NCBI GenBank assembly: GCA_014338405.1
Contig: JTDE01000033.1
Span: 404,239 to 468,238 of the forward strand
Source: Paragonimus skrjabini miyazakii
Lineage: Eukaryota > Platyhelminthes > Trematoda > Plagiorchiida > Troglotrematidae
Length of the DNA: 64,000 nucleotides
Reading direction: 5' to 3'
Shown: in pieces, positions 50,126 through 63,124 of the stretch
Numbering within the stretch: the stretch's first letter is position 1
Layout: each line of letters begins with the position of its first letter
Notes under the pieces: model-generated
Told to the model about the DNA's origin: nothing
What the model saw: the letters and a program-made list of their open reading frames with translations, nothing else
Database searches by the model: none
Made by a program: the position numbers and the translations under genes

Positions 50126-52960
50126 ATTTTCAATTGTGTCTTTAAAACAGTCAGTTAAACAAAACAAAAACTAAATATACTGTGTTGTGAACAAGTCGAA
50201 TTTTAGATTGTGCTTCAGGACTTGAAAATAATCAGCCGCTTACCAGTAACCATTAATATTGTGTTTTAAAACGGTGTGCCGAAAATATTCTATATTTGTC
50301 TAGGGTGCATGCTGATCCGTGGACTGCGTTTGCTATTTAAAATCTGGATGGCAGTGGTGTATCTTTCACAAACTAATCTGTTACTGGGAGTCGACTGACC
50401 TTCTTGGATGCAGTAATTCGACAAATGTAAGTGTACTCGTTCAGCATGAGGTTCATGGGAGTCCGCTTCCGCAAATTTATCGCACCTGTACCAAAAAAAA
50501 TAAACTCCGTAACTGACAGAGCCACGGCAATACGTACAAAGAAGACTAGTTCTGGTGACGTAATTCTTACGCAATTTACTGTTTCGAGATAGTTATTGGA
50601 ACAGTTTTGTAGACAGAAGCGTGTATCATCTTGACCAGAACGACCTATTATATTCAGTGAAAAAGAAGCCGGTATACAGTTAGCTACCACTCAACGATAA
50701 TAAGCAAGCTGGAAAATTCGTCAGGAGATTTTAATGTTGTTGTCACAAAAATGTGCAATTCTTGAAATCTACCTCAATATCTTGTCTACGCATACAGCTG
50801 TTCTTTTTGTTGCTTTTGTTGGGGTTTAGTTATTCATGTGTGATAGTTAAGTTATTTATTTGAGCCGCATGACCGGCAGTTCATCTGAAATTATCTGTAA
50901 GCAACACCAAACGTGCACAAAGAGAGGAGTTAATTGAACAGTCAACAGGAGAGGTGTTATGACTCACTGATAAAAGTCATGTCGGGAACGTGGTCAATTT
51001 GTTTTAACCGATCGATCAAGTCTGGAGCAGACGATTAAAAGCTGCAAGATACTAAACCTAACCACGGTTGATGAAACAAAAGTTTCACTAAATAACCCAG
51101 CATTGCGTATCCCAAAATGCCTCACTCCAAGCCTAGTGTTTTATATGACAACACCGACAACATAATCGATTAAACTTCCGGTATCATCATGCTGAAGAAA
51201 TAATTGAATTGATTGTATCTAACTTGTAACTGGTTCAATTCACTATTTCTTTTGCTTTAGTTTCCTGACAACATTCGATTTGCTTGGTCTGATGATGTGA
51301 AAACCGGGTTAGTGAATTATAAAAAACTACTGCGTTTCTCTCACTTTGCCTAAATTTAGCATGAAACGAGCTTGTGCAAATTTATGTTAAACTCTAGTCT
51401 CTATGATGTCCATAAAATCTGCATTGAAACACCGCTGTAATGCGTCAGACCTGAGGGTTGCTACTGTTAGAATTTGTAAGTAGTGTATATTCTTCCCAGG
51501 ATTGGTATTTTGAACCGCTACCACGCTTTTCGTTTACAGACAACTGATTTGTATTTGGTTATTCACCTTGTTTTGTCCGTGCGTAATGTTATCATGTACT
51601 CAAAAGACGAAATGTTATAGCGCACCTGAATGTGCTATCACGATCAACATATTTTTGTAAACAGATGAGTTTATATTGATCAGTTTCCTTACATTTAAAC
51701 TTGCGGGTCCGTGTGAAAGTGGTGATTGTCTTCCTCACCATCAAACATCTAATCAACGAATAAAACACAGTGTATTCTAAGCGGTCTCATTGAATTTATA
51801 CAAGTTCCCTATCGCATACTTGGAGCAATTAAAACGTTTTCGTCTTTTGTCGTGCCTTATTTTTAGAAGGACTGAAAAGGCCCTCTCCAGATGGAGGCAG
51901 ATTGCAGACAACCAACGTTGCAGCTGTTAACAGTAATTGTATGATACGGTTGTAAATAGCATTTCGCATACAAGCGTAGTTGTACAATAGAAAGTCTAGG
52001 AAACTGCATGATATTCAAGACTTGTCAAGGTGTTTTAATTACTATGCAGATATTAGGTTTAAATTTTGTCTGTAAAATTTTGCCAGTTTGAAACCTATTT
52101 TTGGAGATTAATCATTTCCTAGCTGTTACTAATGAGTGCAGTCAAATTTGAATACGGTCGAATATTAACTGTCGTCTTTTGGCTCCGTGTCAGAGTGTAA
52201 CGATCCGTCGAATGACACTTGATCAGCGGCGCCATGGACAGGGGCAAGTTCATTCAGACAGCTACAGAGAATTTTAAAAGGACCTTTCTTCACAATGAAC
52301 AAAACACGGTAATATTTTGTAAACTAGTGAGTCCTGTTAAGCTTTGCAGAATGTATGCCATTTTACCATTAGTTTGACTTCAAGTTTATATTTGTTTAAT
52401 CAGATGAACTCTTAAGTTGCGCATAAAATGGATTCTTGAAGTCAACACACAACAACTTTAAATGGTTTTGAGATAGCTTCTCAAGTTTGATGCTCAAAGC
52501 CTATCATGTAACTACAAAGAAGGAGTGAAACGATTGCTTCCTATCAAGTAATATCATAAGCAATACTCAGGTGGATCGTTTGATGAGCTTCCTGTCAATA
52601 AGATCAGTATAATTTACCAAGGAAATGCAGGTGCCAACAGAATACTTTGAGCGCATTCACATGCAGTGGAACACTAATGAAATGATGACGTAGTAAAGTA
52701 GTACTTTATTGGAATGCATATGCACGTTGCTGTTGCGCCCAAATCACATTTGACACGACGGTAATTGGTTACATTTGAGAATCTGAGGTCTTGGCAACTA
52801 TACTGGCAACCTTGATAAAAACGGAGGATGTAGAGGAGAAGCACTGACATCAGTGAAGTCATTGAACATAAGAAAACTATTTCAGAATTGTATTACTAAT
52901 GAGTAGTGTTGCAGATTCATGACTTCGGATGAGACCCAATTGTGAAAAGTCAGGGCTTCG
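50126..52960. other. Anonymous DNA
   Basis: No gene recognised. Contains the possible second copy of the hairpin-rich repeat at 52178-52216. Frames of 94 and 105 codons at 50290-50690 overlap each other in different frames and show no motif. Confidence 0.45.
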
Positions 52961-53107
52961 GCTGGATTCAAACCAGTGGCAGAAACACTATGCCTCAACA
53001 CGGCAAGCGCTCTACCGGCTGAGCTAGGAAGCCACGCCAGGAGCTCGTAAATTTGGTGGATTCCATATGAGACAGTGGGGGGTGGGTAATCGAGTCCAAA
53101 TGTGACA
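52961..53107 (-). repeat. Second tRNA-derived repeat, copy 2
   Basis: Minus strand: GGCTTCC, box A TAGCTCAGCCGG (53015-53026), box B GGTTTGAATCC (52964-52974). The tRNA-like part (52961-53033) matches the copy at 39411 closely. Beyond it a shared gagct...aaattt link leads to a 48-bp module (53057-53104) that is the reverse complement of the module in the other copy. The T stem has a mismatch in this copy, so it is slightly more decayed. Confidence 0.75.
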
Positions 53108-53544
53108 GAACCCAAAAATTCGCAAGCCTACTTACCTGCAAATTCCATGTTTTGTTAGTCACTTATTGTCTTCGTGTTCAGTGTTTGTAGACTTCTACCT
53201 CCTACTTGGCCTAGTCGGTAATCCAAGCAGGCGAGTTTTCACACTGTGAACAACACATACTGTAAGCACATTGCTAGCAGTTTTGCAACCAAAACGTTCA
53301 GGCCTTATTTCACTCGTGACAGTCAAGTTTACTGGAGCAGCGAATATACATAGATAGATGCTAACAATGGTTTATTGTAGCATTTAAGATTGACAGTTGA
53401 AATGCATCAATAGAAACAATCACGGCTAGACAGAAATACTTGCTGATGTCATAAACACCCATGGATATTTCACTGAGTAACTTGCGAGCTCTACCCAGTT
53501 AGCCAAATTATATTGAGATTTTATAGATTTTTCGGATGTAGATA
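53108..53544. other. Anonymous DNA
   Basis: Nothing recognised. Confidence 0.45.
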
Positions 53545-54036
53545 TTACGAGATCGCACCACTAAAGTGCATACAGCCAGGCTGATGAACTTTCGACAGTG
53601 ACTCGCTGTTAAGGGAATGTGGACACCTAGCTAAACTAATGCAGTTCCATCCGGTTTGCGGTGATGTATTAGTGAACCACACACTATTGGCATATACCGG
53701 TGTCAAATGTGATGGAATACGTGCAGTGAACTGCTTGGAACTAAGTTGAGGTGGTTGCTGCACACAAAAAGTGTTTTTTCGGGAGTGGACTACCGAAACG
53801 AGGGTGGCTGTTGTGAACAGTACGAGAGGAGTAGTTGGAAGTATTGCAAACCTGTGGAAATACTCAGACCACCGGAAGAAGGTGGCTTTTACAGATTGAG
53901 TGGTCCTTGTTTGTGAAACGGTGTTGGGGTGACCATTGAATATATTACATGATCGATTTGGCTGACATGTTCCTAGTGCTACCGTGACCACCCACAAAAG
54001 CAAGAAAATAACCCGATAACAGCTTAGGCCTAACAC
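53545..54036 (-). CDS. Hypothetical cysteine-containing open frame with a hydrophobic start
   Basis: A 163-codon frame, the longest gap-free one outside the PLEs. Near its start a hydrophobic run (VIFLLLWVVTVALG) is followed by TCQP, which resembles a secretory signal and cleavage site. Six cysteines and potential N-glycosylation sites (NRS, NTS) follow. Against a gene: the first codon used is GTG, no in-frame ATG precedes it before a stop, and no family was recognised. It could be an internal exon if the TAG at the start (tgttactgtgttag) acts as a splice acceptor. A frame of this length is near the chance limit for 64 kb. Confidence 0.2.
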   Translation of the reverse strand: MLGLSCYRVIFLLLWVVTVALGTCQPNRSCNIFNGHPNTVSQTRTTQSVKATFFRWSEYFHRFAILPTTPLVLFTTATLVSVVHSRKNTFCVQQPPQLSSKQFTARIPSHLTPVYANSVWFTNTSPQTGWNCISLARCPHSLNSESLSKVHQPGCMHFSGAIS

Positions 54037-57000
54037 AGTAACATAAGTTAACCTTCTTTAACCAGATTGGCTACATCTTAGAAGTTTATGCAGGTAAGCC
54101 TCAGTGTGAACACGCGTCGTGCAATTAAGGATAAGTTGGGGTGACGTTAAATTATTTGTGTTTCCAGCAGCTCAGAAAGATAGGCAGGTATTAAACGATG
54201 ATCACTCCTGTTTAAGCTCAGCAACCAAGCTTATACCTGTGGGTGTTTCAACTAAACTGTAGGTAAGTGAGAAAAACAAGTCTCAACGAAGCTGTTTAAT
54301 CTAACTCAATGTGGCAAGCTGAAAGACTGATGGTGATTGTTGAAACAAGCGTGTTGGATATTTTATTTAAAAAAACACTCGTCAACTACTCACCTCTATT
54401 TAAAGAACAATGCCTATCAAGCTGTGTGATATCTGTGTTGTCAGCATGGTTGATAACTCCTTACCACATTAGTTACAGACTGAAAGAAAAAGAACAGATG
54501 TTTTATCTCTTACCAATGTAACACGGTAGGCAGACTATTATTGGTAATGTGGTGTGACGGACATTCCATAGTTCAGTTCGGTCGTGTCTAATTTATGGTC
54601 AGTGGTGTACTGTTCAGTATAGTTGCCTCACTTTTAATCAATGTATTTCCGAACATTTTTAATGATTTCGGTTTTACGAATTCCGTCGACAGTCCTGATC
54701 TCGGTTTTAAGAACTGGAATGAAATCCAATTTTTGAAAAGTCTCTGATCGAGACAACTAAACAACTCACGTGTTTTTTAGTCTAACTATGACAGTGGTTA
54801 ATCAGTCGGCGGTTGAAACGGATTGCGGGATCAGCTGAAATGGTAATGCAAAATCTCATAGAAAAACGTTTAGGATTGTGCACTTTACGATAACTAGACC
54901 TTAGAGAACGATACTCAATTTGTCGGTTTGAAATCGTTGTCTTATGCAGGGGAACTCACGTTAAAATTATGACTTCATGAAAACCTATGTCCAAGGTTGA
55001 AAATATCATTCAGTATCTTAACGTATTTAGCAAAGGAATTTTTTCTCAAAAAAGTTTAACGCCTCTCAGCTGGAGAGAGTTGATTTCTTTAGATAGTGGA
55101 GAATGAATCTGATTTCATGACTTTCTTTCATCAACTGTTCGATTTTGGTGAGGACGGCTCGTATATATGGGTTCTCTTTACGAACCCTGTCAGTTGTTAT
55201 GATTATAAAATTATTTCCAACTGTACACATAATGTTTACATGTGCGCATACGCATTTCCGAGGAAAAATCTTCTAATATCTGTGTAGTCTGACGGATAGG
55301 ATAAAATATCGTATAAGAAACATGTTGGTAGAAAAAGAGACTTAATAAATGAAACTGCACTGGTAACGATCTGACTGCTAAACAGTATACATACTTATTT
55401 ACACAAGTGAACGAAACACTGGAGTAAGCCAATGCCAGCTCTTCAAGAACCGCACATAGTAAGCCAAAGATTCATGGCCGGTGCTAACTACAAACTTGCG
55501 CGTGTTCACTCACTTTTCAATAGAAATGATTTGAGCGACTGATGACTGTGAATCACTGACTGTCATCCACCGTTAGTACTGTTATGTTGGCGTTCAGTTA
55601 TTTTCACTCGGCCTATGCAACTGCATGTATGTACAAGTATTGTGTAGAGATCAGAACAAATCACACGAGTGATTAAATAAAACAAACTAAGGGCTGATTA
55701 AACTCTACTAAAGAAGGATGGGAGTGTTCATGAACGTGTGTCACACGTGTTTGTCATGATACATGTTTTCGATCATTGGCAGCTCATGCTTATTAGGACT
55801 ACTGATTTGTCGGGAATAATTGATCTATGATATTGAATTGATTGTATCAGTCAGTTTCAAGGACACAATTGTAGATTGTACAATCTGATAGAAACTACCA
55901 ATACTGTTAACAAAGTTTGCATTCTGGTGGCTCCTGAATGTGTTTGATGGACAATGTCGATGGTTTGCAATTCTTCTTCCTCCCTCGCCACATGATAATT
56001 ATCAAACAGATTGCGATACATCGTTCCACAAATGGACTTCATCAAGTCAGTACAATTTGGAAATGTTCACTGATCCAATCCGGTTGTCCAAACAAAACCT
56101 TACTGACAACTACATATGATAAAATAACAAAATTACGGGAAGAACTTGAGCAAGTTACCTTGGAAGTTTAGCATCAATACCGAGATACCATCGAATGATG
56201 AAACGACCCTTAATTTGGAATGGACATGCTCTATTTCATTTGGAATTCCATGGCTGATACGTGCATTCTTAACTTCTTCGGTGTTTGGTGGGAGGAAATT
56301 CTTGTATTTACCATCAGGACGATTTTACACTTGAGCGTCCACTTTTGTATGGGACTCTCCGCTGATATTCGGTTTAGCAAAATGACAATGGTATGATAAA
56401 CTTCATACATTAGGGGCTCCGACACGCAAGTCTCTTGTATCCCATCATTTTAACAACCGAACATTTGATCATTCCGCATCAAAGCAGAAACATGTGAAAA
56501 GGTGTGTATTGTCTGAACAGAACAATGTAGTGCAAATTTACCGTGAAATAGAAAATGCTTTCTTTGGTGTAATATGGTACGCCTTTGTGCGCTTTTAACA
56601 TCTTTCTTGGTGCAATTATGACTTACCATTTGCACACACTCAAAGGCGTGATACTTCCGTCAAAACATGACATTGTGGCTTTCGACAGTAAGCATGGGGT
56701 AAGCGATATTACTTGTACCTCACACTCTGGTGTTCAACCTGACGGCGCTGACTTTCCACTGGTCTGTAACCGCTGAGTCTAATAGACAGATGCTTCTCTC
56801 AGACAGAGACGCATTCAACCTACATTCTGTGAACACTGGATCCACATAGCTGGAGGTTGAAACTGCCACGCACAGCAGTTTGTTAGACATTGTTGACTGC
56901 AAGTGAAATCCGAAGCTAAGACGCGGACATCGTACGAATGCGACCCTGGTGTTTGCATGCCCCAGCAAGAAAGTCAACCAGTAAACCTGCCACTTCACTG

Positions 57001-59374
57001 TGTCAGGTAACCAAGCGTTTCCGACGCAGTTTTTCTACCCTTGAATACTCCACCAGGATTTTACTTTTGTCGTTGTCATTGCCGCTTAAACATTCATGTG
57101 AAAAAATAGTATTCTGCTGGACTAATTCATTTCTCACACACTCGTAATCACATAATGTGATTAATGTAATTGATTAATTCCTTACAAAGGCGCGAATAGT
57201 TGCGGATCAAAGAACAAACATGTAATGTCGTCCTTCTTATTAAAACCACCATAGTCTGACAGTCACAGTCACTTTACGGCACATTGCGTACATTCATATT
57301 TAGCGTCTAACGTAAACGGGTATAGTGGAACTTATCTGACGTGCAAATTCATGGAAGCCAAGCCTCACTTTCATGCACAAGAATAGCTAACCAAGCCATT
57401 CGGACAGACACGTAAGTAATGGATCCCAATACTTCGTGCATTTGTGAACGATTTGGTAATAGTTAACAAATATTATGCGACTAATGAGAAATGGATCTAT
57501 TTCGCAGAATACTCTATAACTAGATAATCGTCCATGTAGTCACTGGGTCTAAACTGTTGTTATTGAGCTAATCTGATTGGATAAGCTTAGCTCACATCAC
57601 TCGTTGAATGACATAGCAACAAGAAGCGAACCCCCATGCATCCGCTCGCCTTTTGAAAAAGGCCCGCAAAGAAGTGGATTGACTACAGAAAGGGTTTTGT
57701 CCACTGCATTCGCTCTTTTGAGGTATGACGTTTGTAGATCTTACAAAATCTAACCCATTTGTTTGACTTTCAGCCATTTTTTTCATAATGATATGTTTAT
57801 CTGAAATAATGTTTTGAAAACCATGTTTCTAGTTAAAATAAGAAAACTTTTCCGTCTCCGATTTGAGGACCAACTCGAACGGTTTGTTTTGCTGTTCCCG
57901 ATTCTATAATTCACCCTCATCAGCATTAGGGTCAGAATAGAGATCTTGGTTTGGACAGGGATATACACTACTAGTGAACACTAATAGAAACAAAATTTGA
58001 GTATAATCTCTACAGCAATAATTTAGTCAGTTCAAAAGTTATATGTGCAAATTCAAACGCTCAAGTTAAACTTGAGAAAAGTTGATCCCAAAATGACAAA
58101 ACTAACAAGTATCTAACAGTATTAAAAAGTTTATATAACTGATCAACAGTATTATCTGATCAACAACCTACCTAGTCCGCCCAGTCTAAAAACTGATGTA
58201 CAACTCAAGGCAAATTTTTAAATCCTACTACTAATATCCTGAAATCGGGGAAGTTGGGTAATTTTTGGATATGATCTCTGTCCGTATAACGAACAAAGAA
58301 AACAGGCTAATACTCGTGAATTCATTGTGTATGACTTTACCAAACGGAAATTTGATAACAAAGAACCAAACTGGCGCACGCAACATACACATAGGACTAA
58401 ACTATCCCCTCAAAATAACAAACCAAATAAGAGACATGAATGAAAGAAACAAGCAATCGATCATCAAGATTGCCTGCAGCTTTCGGGCAGGCAGGTATGG
58501 TCAACTTATCACGTACGCATAGAATACTCCACCCTTAACGCATGCAGCCGCACTCTACTACGCCTACGCAAACCATGCCTAGTAGACTCACAGTATGTCT
58601 GCTTTCCGGTGGACTTTTAACTGTTGTCCAATAGGGAGAATAACCAAACCCGATTATCTGTGGTAAACCATTCGTGTATGAAGAGCATAGACAAACCGAA
58701 ATGGAATGAATAGTATTGTTACTAATATTGTAAACTTGTGGACGAGAGATATGAAGTGACATAGCAGTTTAAAACATTTCTGTAGAAGTAATCGACCCAA
58801 AACATTCATGAACAAGAAAGGCAGCTCTCTTTGGGTGTAAAATCCCTTTGATATCCATCGCATTCAGGCCTAAAGGTACCCACACGTATATTACAACGAC
58901 ACTTATGTAACATGGGGATTCACTCTGATCCTCCCAGTAACATATACCTCCTTCAGGAAGCAGTATATAGAAATAAGAGTGGATTTGGCAACCAAGCGAT
59001 GTGTATGACATGATTTCGGCGAATATTATGAAGAGAAGACGGAGATCTACTCTGAAACATTCCAATGGAATACTCCGAACGCGGAGAACAGAGTGTCAAG
59101 TATCAACACTCTGGCACACGAAGGCTGTTTTACAAAATTTGGCCACTGGCCCAATAACCAGAGTTTGTATGAGTGTATGACGAAAAAAGAGAACTAAAAT
59201 ACTCGGCGGTACGGCTCAATATAAAAATGGTGACGACAATATGTGTTGAACTGCAATGACCCGTTTTATTGAGTTGTCGCAGACAAGTTGTTAGTTCATT
59301 CATTGGAACTGTTATTCGAATTTCCTGCTCCATGAATAAGAGACAAATTCTCGGGTCCAAATGTATGAAAAATA
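54037..59374. other. Anonymous AT-rich DNA
   Basis: No gene recognised; frames reach at most 98 codons. A perfect palindrome, TAATCACAT-A-ATGTGATTA, lies at 57145-57163. Confidence 0.45.
57145..57163. repeat. Short perfect palindrome
   Basis: Nine-base arms around a single central A. It could be a protein-binding site or chance. Confidence 0.6.
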
Positions 59375-59807
59375 AATTTCAAGTTGAACATCACCCACAA
59401 TTGATCGCAGCTGTCGCATTCCCATAGACTTTCCAGTCGGCCCTTTTCGAAAAGAAGCACTAGACTCGAGTTTCACTCTCATTAGGGCTCGTCAGTAGTG
59501 CATATCATCGCCACCGCCGGGACTAGAACCACGGCCACCCTGTTCATGAGGCAACCGAGTTTACCACTGCGCCATTGACCTCACGTTAGGCACGACCGAA
59601 TTATCATATGAGAACGCTCAACCACTTTCGCTTGCGAGTAATGATCAGGTTGCCCGATCGTCTCGAAATGGAGACACAGTTATTGTCTGTTAACTTCAAT
59701 CGATAACCCCGCGATTAGGACTTCCTAGACAGGTCGAGATCTCCGATCTCATTAAACCTACTAGGCGATATTTTAAATTACTGGTGAGTAGTCGGGGACT
59801 TGGCTAC
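59375..59807 (-). repeat. HHR-SINE copy 3, the longest unit
   Basis: The most extended copy. From the ttcaagttgaac end at 59376 it runs through the ribozyme, box B (59520-59530, one change: GGTTCTAGTCC), box A (59564-59574, intact) and the upstream blocks. It then extends through gttaacttcaatcgataacc and gatctccgatctcattaaacc to gtgagtagtcggggac. At 59808 the same ttcaagttgaac end begins again, so the unit length is about 432 bp in a head-to-tail array. The second unit stops after about 80 bp. Confidence 0.88.
59457..59501 (-). ncRNA. Hammerhead ribozyme in HHR-SINE copy 3, slightly damaged
   Basis: CTGACGA, GAAA, CTCGAG, TC and both stem I strands are intact. Stem II reads GCCCT/AGAGT: one mismatch, and G-U replaces the conserved G10.1-C11.1 pair. 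Activity is probably reduced relative to copies 1, 2 and 4. Confidence 0.85.
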
Positions 59808-60002
59808 TTTCAAGTTGAACATCGCCCACAATTGATCGCAGCTGTCGCATCCCCATAGACTTTCCAGTCGGCCCCTTTCGAAAAGAGAGAGCGAAACTCG
59901 AGTCTAGTGCTTCTTTTCGAAAGGGGCCGACTGGAAAGTCTATGCGATCGATTGTGGGTGATGTTCAACTTGAAATTAACCAAATCCCCGACTACTCATC
60001 AG
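59781..60002. repeat. Imperfect inverted repeat of HHR-SINE 3' ends
   Basis: Left arm 59781-59886 and right arm 59912-60002 are the same repeat end in opposite orientations, around a 25-base spacer (59887-59911). The arms differ by a few substitutions and a 15-base deletion in the right arm (agctgtcgcatcccc missing). The spacer and right arm form one plus-oriented fragment beginning at gagagcgaaactcgag, inside the ribozyme. The divergence shows this is an old, real event and not a sequencing fold-back. Confidence 0.88.
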
Positions 60003-63000
60003 AAAAATAAATTCTCGAAAATTCCAAATAAGCCACACAGAGTTCAGTACGGGAATAACTACTTCAAATTATTCATCCGTATGAATAAATTGATGTAAAA
60101 AATGTCAAAAAGCTACTAAGTTCTACGAAAACCCGATTTGCAGGTTTGAGATGGGATTAAGCCAAGCATGTGTTCTTGAATCATCAGATATCTGTAGTCG
60201 ATTTCACAAAGGTGGACTGAGATTTGAACCCGCAACCATTATACCTACATGTGCATAGTTTTTGTCAAACTTGATCACTTGGAACAAATGAATACAAATC
60301 GTCTATGTATACTCGTGAGGTTATACATTAAACCTCTAAATGGTTTACTTTTGAGCTAAATACTTTTGGTGTACGACCCGAAACAGGACTAACTGAGAAA
60401 CGTTAATAAATCTTTTACCATACTTTGAACTGTATAGCACAGTTGCAATTAGTCCCAATAACGTTTTGACGGGAGTGTATAAACATACGTTTTACGAGTA
60501 TGACTACGAGCAATATGACATTTCGGAAGCACTTTGAATTCAAAGTTTCCATCACCTCAGAGACTTGAACAAGGAGCATCTTTATCGGATTGGCTGGAAA
60601 TATGTCAACCGCAATGTAAAAATGTTTCACTTTGTTCTAACTGCATTGCTGCATACAATATATCGGCAAGATCGATTCACTTCCTCTCTTTCAAAGTTTT
60701 GATACGTTATCTGGGCTGTTACGAAGAACAGTGTCTAGATTTTACTCTCTTTGTTCCATAATAGTCTCACCTTCGACTTTGAACGAAAACTAACGGTATT
60801 TTTTTCTACTCAAACGGCGAGAAGACTTTAGATTTGCTACAGCATTTCTGATTGGACGAATAAAGTTACAGAACCCAAATTCCATTTAAAACTGCTACCA
60901 TTATTTAAGTGAATGAAGTTTTATCTAGATTAATATCTGTAAGGTTAATGTACAATAGTGCATGGCAACGGTTGGCTAGTGTGGGTTTCCTAAGTTGAAT
61001 TTATTCCGAAGTGCAAGTGGATTCAATTGATTTACTGAAAAGACAAACCACTAATTAGAGGTAAGCATAGAACAATTATTATAATATACCTCATCTTTTT
61101 AAATGCCAACCTATTGGGCTTTCCACCCAACCAGTCTAGCAAGATCGACCGTTCTGTGGCGACTAAGGGTCAAGGCAATTCATCACTGCCCCTAAAATCC
61201 ACGCCGCTTGGCTTACATGTCCATAAAATGACGAGATATCTTCTTTTACCTCCTTCGTTTGACATGCTGAATTCACTGTAGGCACAAACAGTGTTGGACA
61301 GACCGGAGTTATTTCTCCTTAATGCAGCAACATTCCATTTTTACAATTATCACAAGGTACACACTAAATAGATTGATCAAGAACACATAACAAAGTTTTG
61401 TCTTGTTTTCACAGCATTAGCGGGTTCAAGGTAGTTTACTTTTGGTTCGCCCCTATCCTGTATATCACGTGAGTATAAGCAGTAACGTAAGCACTATACC
61501 AAACATAGATTCAGTGCAATTCCCGAGTTATATGAGCAGGTAATAATCAGCAAGTACAAGATGTTCTTATGCATCTGTCGATGTTAAATTTTACCAACTG
61601 AAGATAAAGGATGTTCACCAAGATCACCGTTGAAGAGTTTGACAAATTTCACTCGTGGAAGCGCATTTTCGTCGACTGGCAGTTTTTGATAAATTCTAGT
61701 TCATGGTCACTGCAACACTATGAGAAAACAACAAACCATAGCGTCATATTTATTCAACCTAGGAAAAAAGAGCCACTCCTCTCACACGCTTAAACCAACG
61801 GTCACTGCCGTTGTGAACTGTACTCATTTTGTGTTTAGAAACATAACGAAACGTTTACTAACTTTTTTCTATCATTTTACCCAGAGGTTCATTTTATCCC
61901 TTAGATTATCAGTCCCTGTTCGAATAATTTATACAACTTTGTCAACCAAGGTTGACAATTTATTAAATACAGCTTTATTCACGAGCAATTCGATTCACAC
62001 GTTTGTGTGAAACTGTCGGATCGATTATGACTGGTGCTTGCCCCGGGTATTACTCGGCAAGTAGCTGTTACCTTAGAGTGATAGGTAGTTTGGAATGTTG
62101 GGTAGCCTAGATAAGACCGACCGTAGAAAGGTGGACTTCGGCCTGATCAGATATAGTGACAAAAACATCATGCTCAAGCTTCATACTTGCCACACCCGCT
62201 GATACACGAGGTTTTGCAGCAGATAACTTATCATGAAATTCGCTGGAAAATTATCGTACTCACATTGTTTCATTCGGTCCCTAATCTTTCGGTGATATGG
62301 TTGTAAATTTGGTGTCATTATTGTGGTGCTATAAAGTCACACAACTTTGAGTGTCAAGACTATGAAGCATAAGACTAAGTTCCATAATACCATTCTTTTG
62401 ACTTATTCCTTCTCACCATAATTTACCGAAAGGATTCCATACTTCATTCTGTTGTGGTCACCACACACCCCAGAATGATTCATCGTTAATAAAGTAAGCA
62501 CAGTATTCTGTTTGTAGAGTAGTAACTAAGTAGCTTATGTTGTTGAACAACTGCAACTTCCCTTTTGAGGAATTTGCACTTGACAGGCTTTTGGATTAGA
62601 GGTAGCTCGAAACGGCAGTATACTTTCCATTCAGTGTGTTGAATGTACAGGTATCAGAATGATCTGGAAAACAAGCACAATTTTAACGTCATTTATTCAC
62701 TTAACCTCATGTGACATTCTCCTAAGTGAACTGGTGGTGGATCACAATCGCTCCTCTTACCAAACAGATGTGTAAATAGTTTTGCACTGACCATCAATCA
62801 ATGTCATAATTTTGATATCTCAGCTGAAAGTCAAACAACATTACTTTTGTTTTGGTCACCAGTGCCTTAATTTTCGATTGAACAATTATGTTTTATCTGC
62901 AGTTCACATTTACAAATAACGAATTGTCCGGTATTATTTTAGAAACCTTTTCCATGACTTTCAGAACAGGTTAGTTATGTTTACTGTTTGACAAGGATAT

Positions 63001-63025
63001 GAACTATTCACAAGCTCCAGCAAAA
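60003..63025. other. Anonymous AT-rich DNA
   Basis: No gene recognised. A box-B-like GGTTCAAATCT occurs on the minus strand near 60220-60233 without a matching box A. Confidence 0.45.
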
Positions 63026-63124
63026 GCGAAACTCAAGTTTAGTGCCCCTTTTCAAACAGGATGGGTGGTAAGTCTATCTGAATGCGAGGGCTACAATCAA
63101 GTTTGTGTGATGTTCAACTTGAAC
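63026..63124 (+). repeat. Old 5'-truncated HHR-SINE fragment
   Basis: Starts at gcgaaactcaagtttagtg, the second half of the ribozyme. It continues through tttcaaacaggatgggtgg, aagtctatctgaatgcg and caatcaagtttgtgtgatg to ttcaacttgaac. The start point matches the truncated fragments at 59887, 31917 and 32151. Confidence 0.75.

Noticed and set aside
51289..51312. CTGATGA, TGT, GAAA, AACCGGGTT as a hammerhead
   Set aside because: The core words are present, but stem II cannot form from three bases and no stem I pairing is visible.
60215..60260. tRNA-like box B on the minus strand
   Set aside because: No box A at a suitable distance and no cloverleaf.
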